Positions 1 to 9,337 of a stretch of 20,938 bases of DNA are shown here, in pieces. The notes beneath the pieces are model-generated. The model saw nothing but the letters and a program-made list of their open reading frames with translations. It was not told the origin of the DNA and made no database searches. Source of the stretch: Chara braunii. Taxonomy: Eukaryota; Streptophyta; Charophyceae; Charales; Characeae. Position 1 is the stretch's first letter; every line of letters starts with the position of its first letter. The stretch spans positions 120,293 to 141,230 of the forward strand of contig BFEA01000050.1 of assembly GCA_003427395.1 (NCBI GenBank), read 5' to 3'. A program made the position numbers and the translations under genes.

Positions 1-270
1 GTTGACCTCCCCTGGGCCGGTCCGGACCCGGTTGGACCGGGTCAGCCCGACCAACCGGTCGCCGGCCCAGCCCTGGCCTTTACCCGATTCAGACCCTGTT
101 TAACGAATGCAGCATGGTGGGGTCACTCGCCCAGGGCCCAACTCGTGAAAGCAGATCAACAACCATGTTCTCTGAGTCAAAAGTCACATCCTAGCTAAGC
201 AAAAGTCAATATCAAAGGTCACAGCTGTGCCCCTGGACGAACAGTTGCAATATTCAGATATAGGAATCAC

Positions 271-395
271 GTCTGTTCATTCAGGGGGTGTGCAAGTCAT
301 GTCTGTTCATGCAGGAGATGTGTCTGTACGTGCAGTATGTGTGTCTGTTCGTACAGAATGTGTCTGTTCGGGCTGTAGGTGTGCCTCTTCAAACA
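271..395. repeat. Degenerate ~20-bp minisatellite (GTCTGTTCRTGCAG-like unit)
   Basis: The core GTCTGTTC or a close variant starts at 271, 301, 322, 343 and 362, with a more divergent copy near 382. Spacing is 30, 21, 21, 19 and 20 bases. An open frame of about 150 codons crosses the array, but its open length owes much to the repeat and its product resembles no family I know, so I call this a minisatellite rather than an exon. Confidence 0.75.
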
Positions 396-1208
396 GAAGT
401 CAAAAGGTTAAGTCCCAGTTACGAATTAAGTCAGAGGGAGAGTCTAGATACAGGCCCCAAGTCCGAAATTCAGGCCTGAAGGCCACAGCAGCAGCAGACC
501 TTGAGGGAGAGGTAAAGGGACACACTCTACACAGCCTGGGACAGGGAAAAGAGTCCCAAGGGAGGCTGATTCAGGCCTCGCAAGGCCATGCCATTAGTAT
601 AAAGGAGCAGACCAGCCTCCCACATGACAGATCTCCAGTAGCATTGATGCGTGGAAGTGCCGTGGCACTTGTGCGCTAGCATGCAGAGAGAGAGCGCTGG
701 CTTGATGCTGCGCAAGGGAGAGAGATGCTGGGCGCAAGCATGCTGAAGCAGCCATAGCCGCGCCAGCCTGTGTTAGTAGTAGAAATAATAGAGTTAGTAC
801 ATCAGTGAGAGGTATTCAGAGTAGATCCTTATGTGTTAGGGAGTGTGCGTAGATGATGTGTGAGTAGAAGGAAGACCAGGGCTACTGCATTGGGACAAAG
901 GGAGAGAGAGAAGACATGCAGAGAGAGAGAAAGGAAGGAGAGAAGGGAGTGAAAGCTTTGGTGACACTTACCTGATAGGCGTCATGCTCTGATGAGGGCA
1001 TAAGACTTGTGATCCTGTTCGGCGCTGTTTATTTTGAACTTGTGAAAGACTCTCTTAATCTGGTTAATATAATTTGAGCTGAGTTCCTGGGTCTCGTTCA
1101 TCTCTCATTGAAGCTTTGTGTGAGCTGTTGCGATTCTATACAATGTGTGTGAATGTATGATATCTGGCGCACTCCAGCAAGTGATAACAGACGGTTCCCT
1201 GCAATGTT
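396..1208. other. No gene seen; purine-rich GA tracts
   Basis: Nothing recognisable as a gene was found. Imperfect GA-rich runs occur near 686-725 and 897-950. On the minus strand a perfect consensus 5' splice donor (CAGGTAAGT) lies at about 973-965, but no exon or acceptor could be tied to it, so it may be chance. Confidence 0.5.
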
Positions 1209-1302
1209 AGCTGTGCACGAAGAATATGGGAGTGTATTTTTCCATATTCTAGTGGAAGATTCATTCTCATTTGCACACTTGGTGACTAGTGGAGCGAGGC
1301 CC
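1209..1302. mobile_element. Diverged small inverted-repeat element (family M1), copy 1
   Basis: The right end reads as a terminus ending in GAGCGAGGCCC at 1302, preceded by CATTTGCACACTTGGTGAC. The interior (CCATATTCTAGTGGAAGATTC) matches the copy at 20538-20659 and, inverted, the copy at 15607-15723. The left inverted repeat is badly decayed or lost, although TGTGCACGAAGA aligns with the inner edge of the intact copy's left end. The element adjoins the LINE-like duplication at 1313-1735. Membership of the family is well supported by alignment by eye; the exact left boundary is not. Confidence 0.6.
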
Positions 1303-1347
1303 AATGCTGACTGGCTGGGGTTGCCACGCCCTCTCAAGATTGCCCTT

Positions 1348-1503
1348 CTATCCCACGGCCAGTCTGCCCCTGTCCCCATCTGGGGGCCATATCCTGTCCC
1401 ACCATCTCCATGTGAGCACCGCCTCGGCGCACTGAAGGAAAAGGTGCTCGACAGTTTCTCGGATTTTGTGTGAGGGGAACCTGTCGCAGCAGGATTTGCC
1501 ACA
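1348..1503 (-). pseudogene. LINE reverse-transcriptase C-terminal zinc-finger (zf-RVT-like) fragment, copy 1
   Basis: In one open minus-strand frame the segment begins CGKSCC, continues to RETVEHLFLQCAEAVLTW and then RWWDRIWP. The order Cys-x2-Cys, then Glu-Thr-x-x-His, then x4-Cys, followed by a Trp-rich stretch, is the pattern of the zf-RVT domain found after reverse transcriptase in many plant and protist LINE-type retrotransposons. The Cys-to-His spacing is a few residues longer than usual. No reverse transcriptase domain, endonuclease or start codon was seen nearby, so this would be a 5'-truncated remnant. The family role is known for LINEs; the assignment here rests on the motif alone. 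Confidence 0.45.
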
Positions 1504-1539
1504 ATCCTTTTTGTTCCAAGTACGTGTGGTCTGCCACGC

Positions 1540-1693
1540 TCCTCCCAAGATTGCCCTCCGCCTGTCCCCATCTGGTGCCATATCCTGTCCCATCATCTCC
1601 ACGTGAGCCCGCCCCAGCGAACAGAAGGACAACATGCTCGATGGTTTCTCGGATTTTGTGTGAGGGAACCTGTCGCAGCAGGATTTGCACCAA
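1540..1693 (-). pseudogene. LINE zf-RVT-like fragment, copy 2, frameshifted
   Basis: This is the tandem partner of the fragment at 1348-1503. It starts with CKSCC, so the first cysteine pair is intact, but one base is missing in the run before the SHKIRET segment. As a result the Cys pair and the RETIEH segment lie in different frames. The frameshift and the absence of other LINE domains mark it as decayed. Confidence 0.4.
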
Positions 1694-1735
1694 GGTAAAG
1701 CCACTCCTTTCTGTTCCAGGTATGTGTGGTCTATC

Positions 1736-2335
1736 ATCCAGCTGTGCAACCAGATGAACAGAATAAAATAATTCTGAATCACCTGGGGCAGGTCAGTTCA
1801 ATGTTCATATCTCAAGGTTGTCGCCCTTCTTTGAAAACAAAACAAAACAGCGTCCGAAGTGCCAGTATCACAGGGCTCGTTCGAATATGCTCCAACCAGT
1901 GCTGAATGAGATATTCTGCTTAGCGCTGGTGCCTGTGACCTCTGCCCAGTCAGCTCATCCAACCTAGAGAGGGTAAAGGGTGTTTATCCTGAGTGGTAGA
2001 CACTAAGGTAGGACTTTTGGTGGGGAGGGGGGGCAGGGGGGGGAGGCAGCACTAGCGAGAGCTGTGGAGAGGAGGTGGTTGCAGTCCCATGAGGGGGAGG
2101 ATCCACAAAAACAAACAAACACAAAAAAGGGAAGAAAAGAAAAGGGTCACCTATCGCTGAGCTCATGTACTGTTGGAATAGCCCCTACTCAACACAGAGG
2201 CTGATGACTTCAGGCACCAGGGCTGTTTGTTGAACCTACCAGCAGCCTGCATGCAATCCTCCCAGCAAAGAGCAGATTTTAGTATTGTCTGTTTTTTTTT
2301 TTTTTTCAGTTGCAGAATACTGACGTTTCACACAC
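1736..2335. other. No gene seen
   Basis: Nothing is recognisable. A G-rich run (GGGGAGGGGGGGCAGGGGGGGGAGG) lies at about 2021-2046 and a purine-rich A/AAC stretch at 2105-2145. The 16-base T run at 2291-2306 is, on the minus strand, an A tail downstream of the U6-like sequence. Confidence 0.5.
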
Positions 2336-2423
2336 AACAATTTGAACCATTTCTCGATTTATGCCTGCCACCTTGCACAGGGGCCATGCTAATCTTCTCT
2401 GTACCGTTCCAATTTTAACAGAT
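2336..2423 (-). pseudogene. U6 spliceosomal snRNA copy 1 (5'-truncated, A-tailed)
   Basis: Read on the minus strand, the sequence carries the U6 core: AAAATTGGAACGGTACAGAG, then AAGATTAGCATGGCCCCTG, then GCATAAATCGAGAAATGG near the 3' end. The ACAGAGA box and the AGC triad that form the U6 catalytic core are intact. The 3' half matches the plant/green-algal type rather than the animal type. The usual 5' stem-loop (a CCC-TTCG-GGG hairpin) is absent upstream of the TTAAAATTGG block. Several positions in the 3' half differ from consensus (GGTGGCAGG where GATGACACG is usual). About 30 bases past the U6 end there is a 16-base A run on this strand. No TATA or upstream sequence element was seen. I therefore favour a retroposed pseudogene, though the homology to U6 is clear. 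Confidence 0.8.
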
Positions 2424-2744
2424 AATCTAACCAACAACCATCAGATTTTCAGAACCTGATCGATTGCCTAAAAGTTGATTACGTGGCCAAAACCCTCGCA
2501 TGCAACTAATCAATCTAATATGATAATCTCGCCCTAACCCTCTGAGATTCTCGGATCTTCCCATTCTCCACAACGAGGGAAGCTTAACGATCCTGCAGCT
2601 AGTACCCCTGCAACCATTTTGGTTGGTAGTTGGTTGGGTAGCTCGTGGGTCCTCGCTCCCCGGGAGGGTAAGAATGCAATAAATCGCAGTATCCCAGTGG
2701 GACTGTACACTAACTGTGTTTGCTGTTTCCTTGGTTTGGGCTTT
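2424..2744. other. No gene seen
   Basis: This is A/T-rich flanking sequence without a recognised element. It includes upstream sequence of the U6 copy on the minus strand, where I could not identify a polymerase III promoter. Confidence 0.4.
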
Positions 2745-2870
2745 GCGGGACTTGATCCCGTGACCTGTAATTTGTACGTTCGGTTTGTTAGCTTTGAGCC
2801 CTACTGTAGCTAGTAGTCTCTATTTGGCAGTCTTAGACCCTTAGGCTTTGCTGTTTTGTCGTTTTCTGCA
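2745..2870 (-). repeat. SINE-like repeat with tRNA T-arm/B-box motif, copy A
   Basis: On the minus strand ACAGGTCACGGGATCAAGT followed by CCCG is a perfect-stem tRNA T-arm (CGGG/CCCG) with one change from the GGTTCGANNCC B box. An A-box-like TAGCTACAGTAGG lies about 55 bases upstream on that strand. The copy aligns with 2885-3030 through GACTTGATCCC, the TAGTCT/TCTTAG blocks and GTTTTGTC-TTTTCTGC. No A tail was found, and a full tRNA fold cannot be drawn, so it is a degenerate tRNA-derived repeat rather than a tRNA gene. Confidence 0.45.
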
Positions 2871-2884
2871 GTTGCTGAAGTCAA

Positions 2885-3030
2885 CCCGAGACTTGATCCC
2901 ATGACCTGTAGTGTGTTTGTGGTGATTGATTGTTTTTGAGCCTTCTTGGGCATGAACCTTGAACCTGTCTCTAGTATTCTCTAGTTCGTAGTCTTAGGCC
3001 TTTCAGCCTTGTTGTTTTGTCCTTTTCTGC
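2885..3030 (-). repeat. SINE-like repeat with tRNA T-arm/B-box motif, copy B
   Basis: Direct repeat of 2745-2870. It shares GACTTGATCCC[AG]TGACCTGTA at 2890 and a common distal end (TCTTAG, AGGC, TTGTTTTGTCCTTTTCTGC) at 2991-3030. It is about 20 bases longer in the middle. The T-arm stem is weakened here by a G-to-A change. Confidence 0.5.
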
Positions 3031-3889
3031 CCCTCTCAAAACTGGTAGGCCCGTAGGTCTTTCTTTTGTGTGCCCTAGCCTTGGGTCCCCTTAGTCTGGC
3101 TGGACCCGGTTTCCAGCAGGTGCAGCTCCCCACCAATAGATGGAGCCTTCGCCCAGAGGGCCATTTTATGAGAGCGCTCTTACCGCCTCCTCAAGCGGCG
3201 GCTCCTACCGAAGTTTCTTTGAAAAAGGAGGGAAACAAAGAATCTAGACATGTTAAACCACCACTACTTCCTAAAGTCGCAGCCATTAACGCGCCGCCCG
3301 TGGGCTGAACAAACAGGCCACATGGAGAGCACCCAAATTCATCCGACAAGAAATGATTCCACTCGGATTTTTCCCATGGCCGATATATGGCCGAAGTACT
3401 TGCAGTTTAAATCTTATTATGCAGAAGACTTGTCGGTTGTTGGTGGTTGATTATAACGAGGCATCTGGAGCTCTGGCGAGGCCCGACACCCATGGAAAAT
3501 CTTGGCATATCTTTTTCATACAAGTGTGTTGTTGCAAATAGCCAAGCTTGCAGGAAGTGTCGGCGCTGTCGAAACATTTCAGGAAGAGCTGGAAGATTTC
3601 ACGAAGAGTGGTTCCACAAATTGTTTGCTTCTGGAACAGCACACACTACCTCCTGTACAAAACTTGGTTTCCCGCAATTCAGAGATGTCCAAATTGCTGC
3701 TCTTTGTATATGTGTATATATAGGATACATGAAGTCATGCATATATCGTCGTCGTAGAGAACTCTGCCTGGTGAACCATAGACAGAGAGGGAGAAGGCAA
3801 CAACAAATGAGGAGCTCGTCAGGAGGCTGAACCCTCTACAGTCTGCAGAGTCCCCAAACCGATGATACTAATCTGACCCTCTTTTTGCT
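3031..3889. other. No gene seen
   Basis: Several overlapping short open frames lie between 3066 and 3830, but none shows a recognisable domain, and frames overlap heavily in different phases. I see nothing assignable. Confidence 0.4.
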
Positions 3890-4190
3890 GTGGCGGATTT
3901 GCACTGCATGCCAAGCTTTGCCAAACCGCCAGTCCTGCATTTTTTGTCCTTTGTGGCTGGCGCCACCATCCATTGTCGTCCGGTAGCCCCAAGCCCACCA
4001 ACTTTCCAGATTAGCTCGATTTTGGTTCTCAAGTTTGCCCGGGCGATGTACTTGCCGTTAAACCCAAGTTGCGGTTGAACCACCAGTTCACACGCTAAGT
4101 TGACAGAGCTACCTTCCAAGGCTTGCAAACCTACAACTGCGCCTTTCAAAGTGGCCTGCCACTGCTACCGGCCCAGGCCCAAATCGGAAC
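3890..4190 (-). repeat. Dispersed repeat R1, longest copy, with coding-like frame
   Basis: Two blocks recur elsewhere. Block X (about 3925-4005) matches 5175-5255, and block Y (about 4078-4190) matches 12710-12838. On the minus strand one frame is open for about 93 codons, and the other copies read similarly in matching frames: ALEGSSVNLACELV here against ALEGTFVNIGSCELV at the 12.7-kb copy, and KKCRTGGL here against KKRATGGL at the 5.2-kb copy. Similarity kept in frame suggests descent from a protein-coding transposable element, but I recognise no domain. The copies are roughly 70 percent alike by eye. Confidence 0.5.
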
Positions 4191-4433
4191 GTTCTTCCCA
4201 CAAAAACTGGCAAGAGCAGTCCTCTGCTTTGTGCAATCAGACTCGTCTTCTTCGTTACTCAGCATGCATGCAAACAGATGACGATCAAGCTGGCCACTTG
4301 CACCCACACAAAGCTCAGAGATAATGAAGCCAAGAACACAGATCAGATTCAAACTTGTCTCAATCGGCTATGGCCGATCCCTGTACTCCCAGCAACCTGT
4401 TCGCACACACACCCTGGATCTCCCTGGATGTCC

Positions 4434-4476
4434 CACACTCATACACACAACACACGTACACACACACACACACACT
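4434..4476. repeat. (CA)n microsatellite, interrupted
   Basis: Runs of CACACA dominate, broken by ACGTA and ATACAC. Earlier CACACAC clusters at 4403-4412 belong to the same CA-rich zone. Confidence 0.8.
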
Positions 4477-4880
4477 AACTCCTATTGGGCAGCTATGGGT
4501 GCCATCTACCCCTACTACTAACGCAAGCGGCTATGGCCGTGTCTTCCTCCTCTTAGCCCACTTCTCCTACGGGCACCTGCAGACATCCGTACACAAGACG
4601 CTCTGACAGCGCTTCCGCACGGCTCACAGGCAGAATGAATGAATGACTGAATGCTGCCTCTTTATTTATACTTCGGATATTTGTTGGCCTGCACTTGAAT
4701 GTCGGGCCCGGGGTGCACACAGTCCCACATGGCACTTGCTGACTTGACAAATTGCGACTGGGACTTGATACCGCTGACTAGGCTAGGTTAGACTGCCCAC
4801 TTGACCACTTGCCTATGGACTGCATCCTAGGACTCACGAAAGGCCAGTTCCGGATCTTCCGGAAGGCCGAAGACTTGGCC

Positions 4881-4942
4881 CTTCGGTACTGTAGCAGTTA
4901 CGACCTTGACTCTTCGACACTGTAGCAGCTACGACCTAGACC
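4881..4942. repeat. 31-bp tandem duplication
   Basis: CTTCGGTACTGTAGCAGTTA begins at 4881 and CTTCGACACTGTAGCAGCTA at 4912, each followed by CGACCT[TA]GAC. The two units differ at only a few positions. A short palindrome (TTCCGGATCTTCCGGAA) lies just upstream near 4847-4863. Confidence 0.85.
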
Positions 4943-4989
4943 ACTGCTATGACTCCTAAACTACAGGGCTATGGCTCAAGGCCCGATGA

Positions 4990-5110
4990 CCACACTATCT
5001 ACAGCAGCCAAACACACGACTTTCAGAACACAGGTCGCGGGTTCAAACAGACACGGTTCAACTGATACTGTACACGGGTGGGGGTGAGGTCTAGGGATCG
5101 AGCCCTGGGA
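4990..5110 (+). repeat. tRNA-like fragments with B-box motifs
   Basis: GACTTTC, then AGGTCGCGGGTTCAAAC at about 5033-5049, resembles the anticodon-loop to T-arm part of a tRNA. A second B-box-like AGGGATCGAGCCCT follows at about 5092-5105. No complete cloverleaf is possible. The same layout (GACTTTC followed by a T-arm motif) appears at 5750-5797, which points to a tRNA-derived repeat family. Confidence 0.35.
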
Positions 5111-5174
5111 TCTGCATCTGCTACCGTAAAGGTGAAAACCGTTTCATTTGGGTGCACTAGCAGTTTAAACCCCC

Positions 5175-5255
5175 AGTAGCACGCTTTTTCCTTTTGGGGC
5201 TCGCACCGCCAGACACTGCGGTCCGGTAGCCCTCAGCCTCCAACATTTTCTTCTC
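5175..5255 (-). repeat. Dispersed repeat R1, block X copy
   Basis: GGTCCGGTAGCCCTCAGCCTCCAACATTTTC aligns with GTCGTCCGGTAGCCCCAAGCCCACCAACTTTCC at about 3976-4008, and the CTTTTTCCTTTTGGGGCTCGC region aligns with the matching part of that copy. In the minus strand the matching frame reads KRKKRATGGL. A more diverged fragment (CTTAAACCGCTAGTACACGG) follows at about 5301-5320. Confidence 0.5.
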
Positions 5256-5332
5256 AAGTGACAAAAGATTTCTCCACAAGGCTGGGGCTGTATACTGGCA
5301 GCTTAAACCGCTAGTACACGGTGCCGGTGCGA

Positions 5333-5350
5333 ATACCCTTACAAGGGTAT
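5333..5350. repeat. Short perfect hairpin (8-bp arms)
   Basis: ATACCCTT and AAGGGTAT are separated by two bases. This could be chance in a repeat-rich region; no following T run makes it a terminator. Confidence 0.5.
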
Positions 5351-5746
5351 CCGCCCTGGTTTTTGCAAATGACAGAAAGTAAGTCTGATTCGAAGTTTAA
5401 GTACACCGCGTGAGGCGCGGCGAAGTCTGTGATTTACGTTGATTGAATGGTTGACTAGGGCAGAGAGTGTGTGGGCGCCCAGATCGAAGGCGTGCGTGAT
5501 CTTTGTTATTTTTGATGATTGTGAAAACCGACGTGATCCCCGACCAGATTTTATTATCTGATTAAACTAGGATTAAAAAAATGTTGTCTCCTGATTAGTG
5601 CGCTTGTCTATGGCTCGTGCGTACATACAGAGGACGGCATCGACAACAATGTGATTTTTGTAAACATTTCGGTAGACCTGCACGTCACGTAGTATTAGTT
5701 TATTTAGGTGTCCGTCAAAGCTAGACCCAGCCTTGGACCTAACACT

Positions 5747-5797
5747 AGCGGTTACAACATTGGACTTTCGTCAAAGAGGTTCAGGGATCGAGGCCAA
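5747..5797 (+). repeat. tRNA-derived SINE-head-like segment
   Basis: ACTAGCGGTTACAACATTGG, then ACTTTCGTC, then GAGGTTCAGGGATCGAGGCC has the order A-box-like, anticodon-loop-like and B-box-like, with spacing close to a tRNA. The T-stem is imperfect and there is no acceptor stem, so a functional tRNA is unlikely. It parallels 4990-5050. Confidence 0.35.
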
Positions 5798-5799
5798 GC

Positions 5800-7858
5800 G
5801 GCGACGGCATGTAAGCGACACGAATGAATCGCGGGATTAAGGGTCCGGCGAGGCTATCCCCTTTGGCTTGTTGTCGACGCCATCAGAACGGTGGTAGTGT
5901 TCTCGTTCTTTTCATGTGTCGTATTCTAACGATTAAAAGTTTTTTATTTTTTCTATGCGTGGGTCGTTTTTTGACTTGGACGCAATGTCGGTTTCTAAGG
6001 CCGTGGCGGCAGTCGGGGACCTTGAGCGCGCGACTCCTTGACTTACGGGTTCCTCCATATTCGGGATGATGCCGAAATTCCCCGACCTTGCCCGTCTTGA
6101 AATGTGGACCAAGGAGCTCAACGTGCATGTGAGTCGGTGGGTGATTGGCCCACGAGGCGGAGGGGACTTGGTTAGCTTGGGACCGTTACGGGTGCCCGGC
6201 CTGTCGCCGTGATCTGTTGTAAGTGGGTTAAGAGTGGGTTGTGCCTGGGCGGAGCAGCCAAGGGCACGGCAGCAGGAGCCGCGGGCGGGGCACCGCGGCC
6301 AGTCCTGCGAAATCCCCCTCCCAGCTTGAATTTCAAAAGTCTTCAATTGAATAGTTGCTACTACCGCCTAGATCTGCGCCGGGCCACTTCACCTAGACCC
6401 ACGCTTAGGCACGCAACAGACCCACGCCCTCGGCCCCGCAGCCTGCGATGAGAAGTCTGGGTGGGCCTTGTCTGCTAAAAGGGTGAAGGAGTGGTGGGGT
6501 CTGTTTGAAGGGGGCTCCTTGTGAAGGCATGCAGCGGCACTGTGTGTAGATCATTTGTCGACCTTGGGTACGAGGGGCGAAAAACTAGTCAAACCAATCC
6601 ATAGTCGGCCCGCCAGAAGCATCCCGCAGAGCTTGCCAAGACCGGTTGAACGCACCAGGCTCCACCGGTCGCCGACGGGGGCTGGGTGGGCGCTGAGGTG
6701 AGCAGAAGGGCGTAGCGCTGGTCTGGGAGTGGGCAGCGGGCGCTAGCACAGTGGAACGACGGATACAACGACGGGCGCTGACAGGGGCGGAGGGTGAAGG
6801 CAGCATGCAGGCGAGAATGGAACGAACCTGACCCGAAATCGCGTCGGGTGCAGAGGTAAGAGGAGTTAGAAAGGGAGAAAGTTAGCACAGGCGAGCGTAG
6901 TAGGGTCAAAAGAAGAGCAGCATAGATAACGAAGGAAAATGAAGGAAGGAATCTGGACGGATTTCGCGCCAGATGCATCCTGAGTAGAGATGGAGGAGAA
7001 ATGGGAATGGCGGTGGCAAAACTTTCATATCTCACTCGATCAGAATCGAGTGATACGAGGGTTTTCGATTGTGGCGAACGTAACAACGTTGTTAGTTTTA
7101 GCTATAAGTTAGTAGTTTGGTCAGTATAGGTATTGAAGGCTATGGAGGAAACAAGGAGAAAGAAAGGGGTGTGAGTGCAGAGAATGGTTGAAGTTGACCC
7201 CGTGTAGTGCATGGACTTTTGGTGGGATCTTTGATGTGATTGCAGATCTGTTTGGTGATTCGGACTTTGGATTTGACTGCCTGCGCTCACATACATATAT
7301 ATATGGCTGAGAGGAGTCCCACTGTGATTGTGAGAAGTGATCGTCACAAATTTATAACCCTCTACATATATGTAAATGCATATGTCTAGGGTGTTTTCGC
7401 GCGGCCTACTGTGATCGCGCGTAAGGGTTAAACAGATTATGTTTTTGAGAGAAAAGGGAGATCCCCTTTTATCCTTTGCTTTTTAGAGTTTCTATGGTTG
7501 GACGTTGTAGTCCGTGGCAGCCATCAAAATCAAACCCCTTGATTTCTCTCGAGGCCCTAGGTGAAGGAGCTGGTCTCCAGGGCCATAAGAGACGATTGCC
7601 ACCACAGGTATGAACCTGTGTACCACCCACTCTCCGCAGGGTGCAGAAGAGGGTGTGGTTTTCAACCGCACTTGGCAGTCCAGCGTCGAGAGATCATTCC
7701 CTCAAGGTGCGTGTCAGCCCACACTTGAGTGTCGAGTGTGACCCTCGAGATTAACGAGGACCGCATAAGTATGGGTACTATATAGTACGCCATCATTGCG
7801 ACCGCTTGCGTACGCTTGCATTGCGAGTCGATATGAGTTAGCCCTGCGTCCGCGCGGT
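5800..7858. other. No gene seen; higher-GC, CpG-containing region
   Basis: Open frames occur on both strands (for example minus-strand 5933-6346 and 6589-7086), but they overlap each other, lack recognisable domains, and have compositions expected of GC-rich non-coding DNA. A short (TA)n run lies at about 7292-7303. I found no LTR ends, primer-binding site or tRNA. Confidence 0.4.
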
Positions 7859-7965
7859 TTTATACTAAGTCTCACGCGCGACGCCTATCCGATTTCCGTA
7901 TGAGAAAGTTATTTATACTAAGTCTCGCGCGCGACGCCTATCCGATTTCCATATCAGAAAGTTAT
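7859..7965. repeat. 53-bp tandem duplication
   Basis: The unit TATACTAAGTCTC[AG]CGCGCGACGCCTATCCGATTTCC starts at 7861 and again at 7914, each ending with [GA]TAT[GC]AGAAAGTTAT. There are only about three differences between copies, so the duplication is recent relative to most repeats here. Confidence 0.9.
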
Positions 7966-9261
7966 GGGACGGTCACTAAGGGACTAGGAGTGTTATCACG
8001 TTGTTTGTCCAGTGTCGTTATGTATATGCGCGTAAGTATATGTGGGCTTTTATTTTTATGTTCTTTATAGTGGTGTGCGCGTGGAGTGTGGGATGCGTCC
8101 TAGTCGACCGGCGACGAGTCGCGCTTGGGACCTCAGCCCCCCAAGATGTCGGTTCGCGTACGGGTCCGATAGAGGCGTAATACCGTGCGTACCCCCTATG
8201 CTACAGCGAACGAGAAACGCCCTCGGCTGGTCCACCTCTGCGATTGCAGCTGATTAGCTTTCGTACTGTGGACTGGTAGCTTGGCGGGGATACGCCCACC
8301 GAAGGGAGGTGACAGCTCCCGTAAGGTGGAGGTAAGTCGTGCCTCACGTAGGCCCTATCCTGTCGTAAGGGCTCGCGAGAGGTATGGCTGGCGCACTCGG
8401 CCGGAGCGGCTTGCGGAGGCTCCATGTATATTTGCGACGAGGGAACAAACCAACTCCTACGTGACGCGGCCGGGAGGGTCCCATACTGCCCTTGAGCGGT
8501 GCCGGACCGACGCGCTCGACAACAGCCCCAGCCTTGCAGAAAGTTTTCGTCGCCACAAACAAGGTGCCGCGAGGTCAGGGCCGCCGTTGAAAAAAAAATT
8601 GGCGGCCTCCACAGTGGTGCAGGTTTCATGCTGACACCCGGGTGCCGATGAATGGTGTGCTGGGGGGATGAGTGATGTGTCGGTGCTTTAAGCATCAATG
8701 ACTGCCCGACAACTTATACCCCTCTGAGGAGGTGGGCACCAGTCCCTGCCCCTCGAGGTAACTGTGTGACGAAAACCACAACAGAGTGCACTTTGCAAAA
8801 CAAATGAGATATAGAATGTGTAACTTACACCACCACTTCGCGCCCCAGACAAATTGAATAATCGGGCAAATATATTCGCCACAAGTTTCTGGGTTCAAAA
8901 CAACAGTACCTTTCCCTGCCATTTTTCCATAGTTGCAGCTTTCATGATCGGCGGTCGGCAGCCGGAGCAAAACGGCTGGCAGCACCAGCCAAAACGAGAC
9001 CCGCGCCGGTTCGTTTGTTGTTGGGCCCCTGCGCGTTTCCAGCCCCGGGCAGAAGTGCCTTGGAAGTACTCGTGGTTTCAAGGCTACGGCCAAAAAGAAA
9101 AAGAATGGCACCCATGTCGATTTTCGTTTGCGTTTTTTTGGCCCGCGGTGCAAGTCGCCTCAGGAAAAAGAGACTTGGATGTATTGCAGGTTACAGCCCC
9201 CACATGTTCTCTCGTGAACACGGTTCTGGCTGGTACGGGGTTCCCCGTATGCCTACAATTA
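7966..9261. other. No gene seen
   Basis: Overlapping open frames occur on both strands at 8201-8698 and 8695-9282. None carries a domain I recognise, and opposite-strand frames of similar length compete. The proteins are Arg/Pro/Ser-rich, as expected for GC-rich non-coding DNA. A retroelement remnant is possible but not shown. Confidence 0.4.
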
Positions 9262-9337
9262 GTAGTGGTGGTAGGTAGGTAGTGTGAGGTGAAATTGAGA
9301 GAAGAACATAGCTTTTAAGAAAAGAAAAAAAAAAAAA
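9262..9337 (+). repeat. SINE 3' end with A tail (family S1), 5'-truncated copy
   Basis: GGTAGGTAGGTAGTGTGAGG, then GAGAGAAGA, then a short spacer and an A-rich tail (9319-9337) matches, in inverse orientation, the tail of the element at 9916-10270. The order and spacing of the blocks are the same in both. No tRNA-like head was found upstream. Confidence 0.55.

Larger units (their letters stand above)
1313..1735. repeat. ~190-bp tandem duplication
   Basis: Two adjacent copies share long blocks: TTTCTCGGATTTTGTGTGAGG at 1455 and again at 1645, and GCCATATCCTGTCCCA at 1386 and 1577, giving a period of 190-191 bp. Blocks such as CCTGTCGCAGCAGGATTTG are nearly identical, whereas the flanking parts have diverged. 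On the minus strand the unit encodes a zinc-finger-like segment, annotated separately. Confidence 0.85.

Noticed and set aside
271-395. CRISPR array
   Set aside because: Repeat units are degenerate, about 20 bp, with almost no spacer between them, and the context is eukaryotic.
964-1040. U1 snRNA-like start (ACTTACCTG)
   Set aside because: Only the nine-base 5' motif matches; the following U1 stem-loops are absent. It equals a splice-donor complement and may be chance.
6589-7086. 165-codon minus-strand open frame
   Set aside because: It is Ser/Leu/Arg/Pro-rich without a recognisable domain, overlaps another frame on the same strand, and lies in GC-rich DNA where long frames arise by chance.
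7380-8290. Possible LTR retrotransposon end
   Set aside because: No TG...CA-bounded direct repeat pair, primer-binding site or polypurine tract could be matched.
8201-8698. 165-codon minus-strand frame opposite a 117-codon plus-strand frame
   Set aside because: Both strands are open over the same stretch, neither product resembles a family I know, and no splice or promoter signal favours one.
8854-9282. 142-codon plus-strand frame opposite a 152-codon minus-strand frame
   Set aside because: No domain was recognised; the end of the frame runs into the SINE-like tail at 9262.
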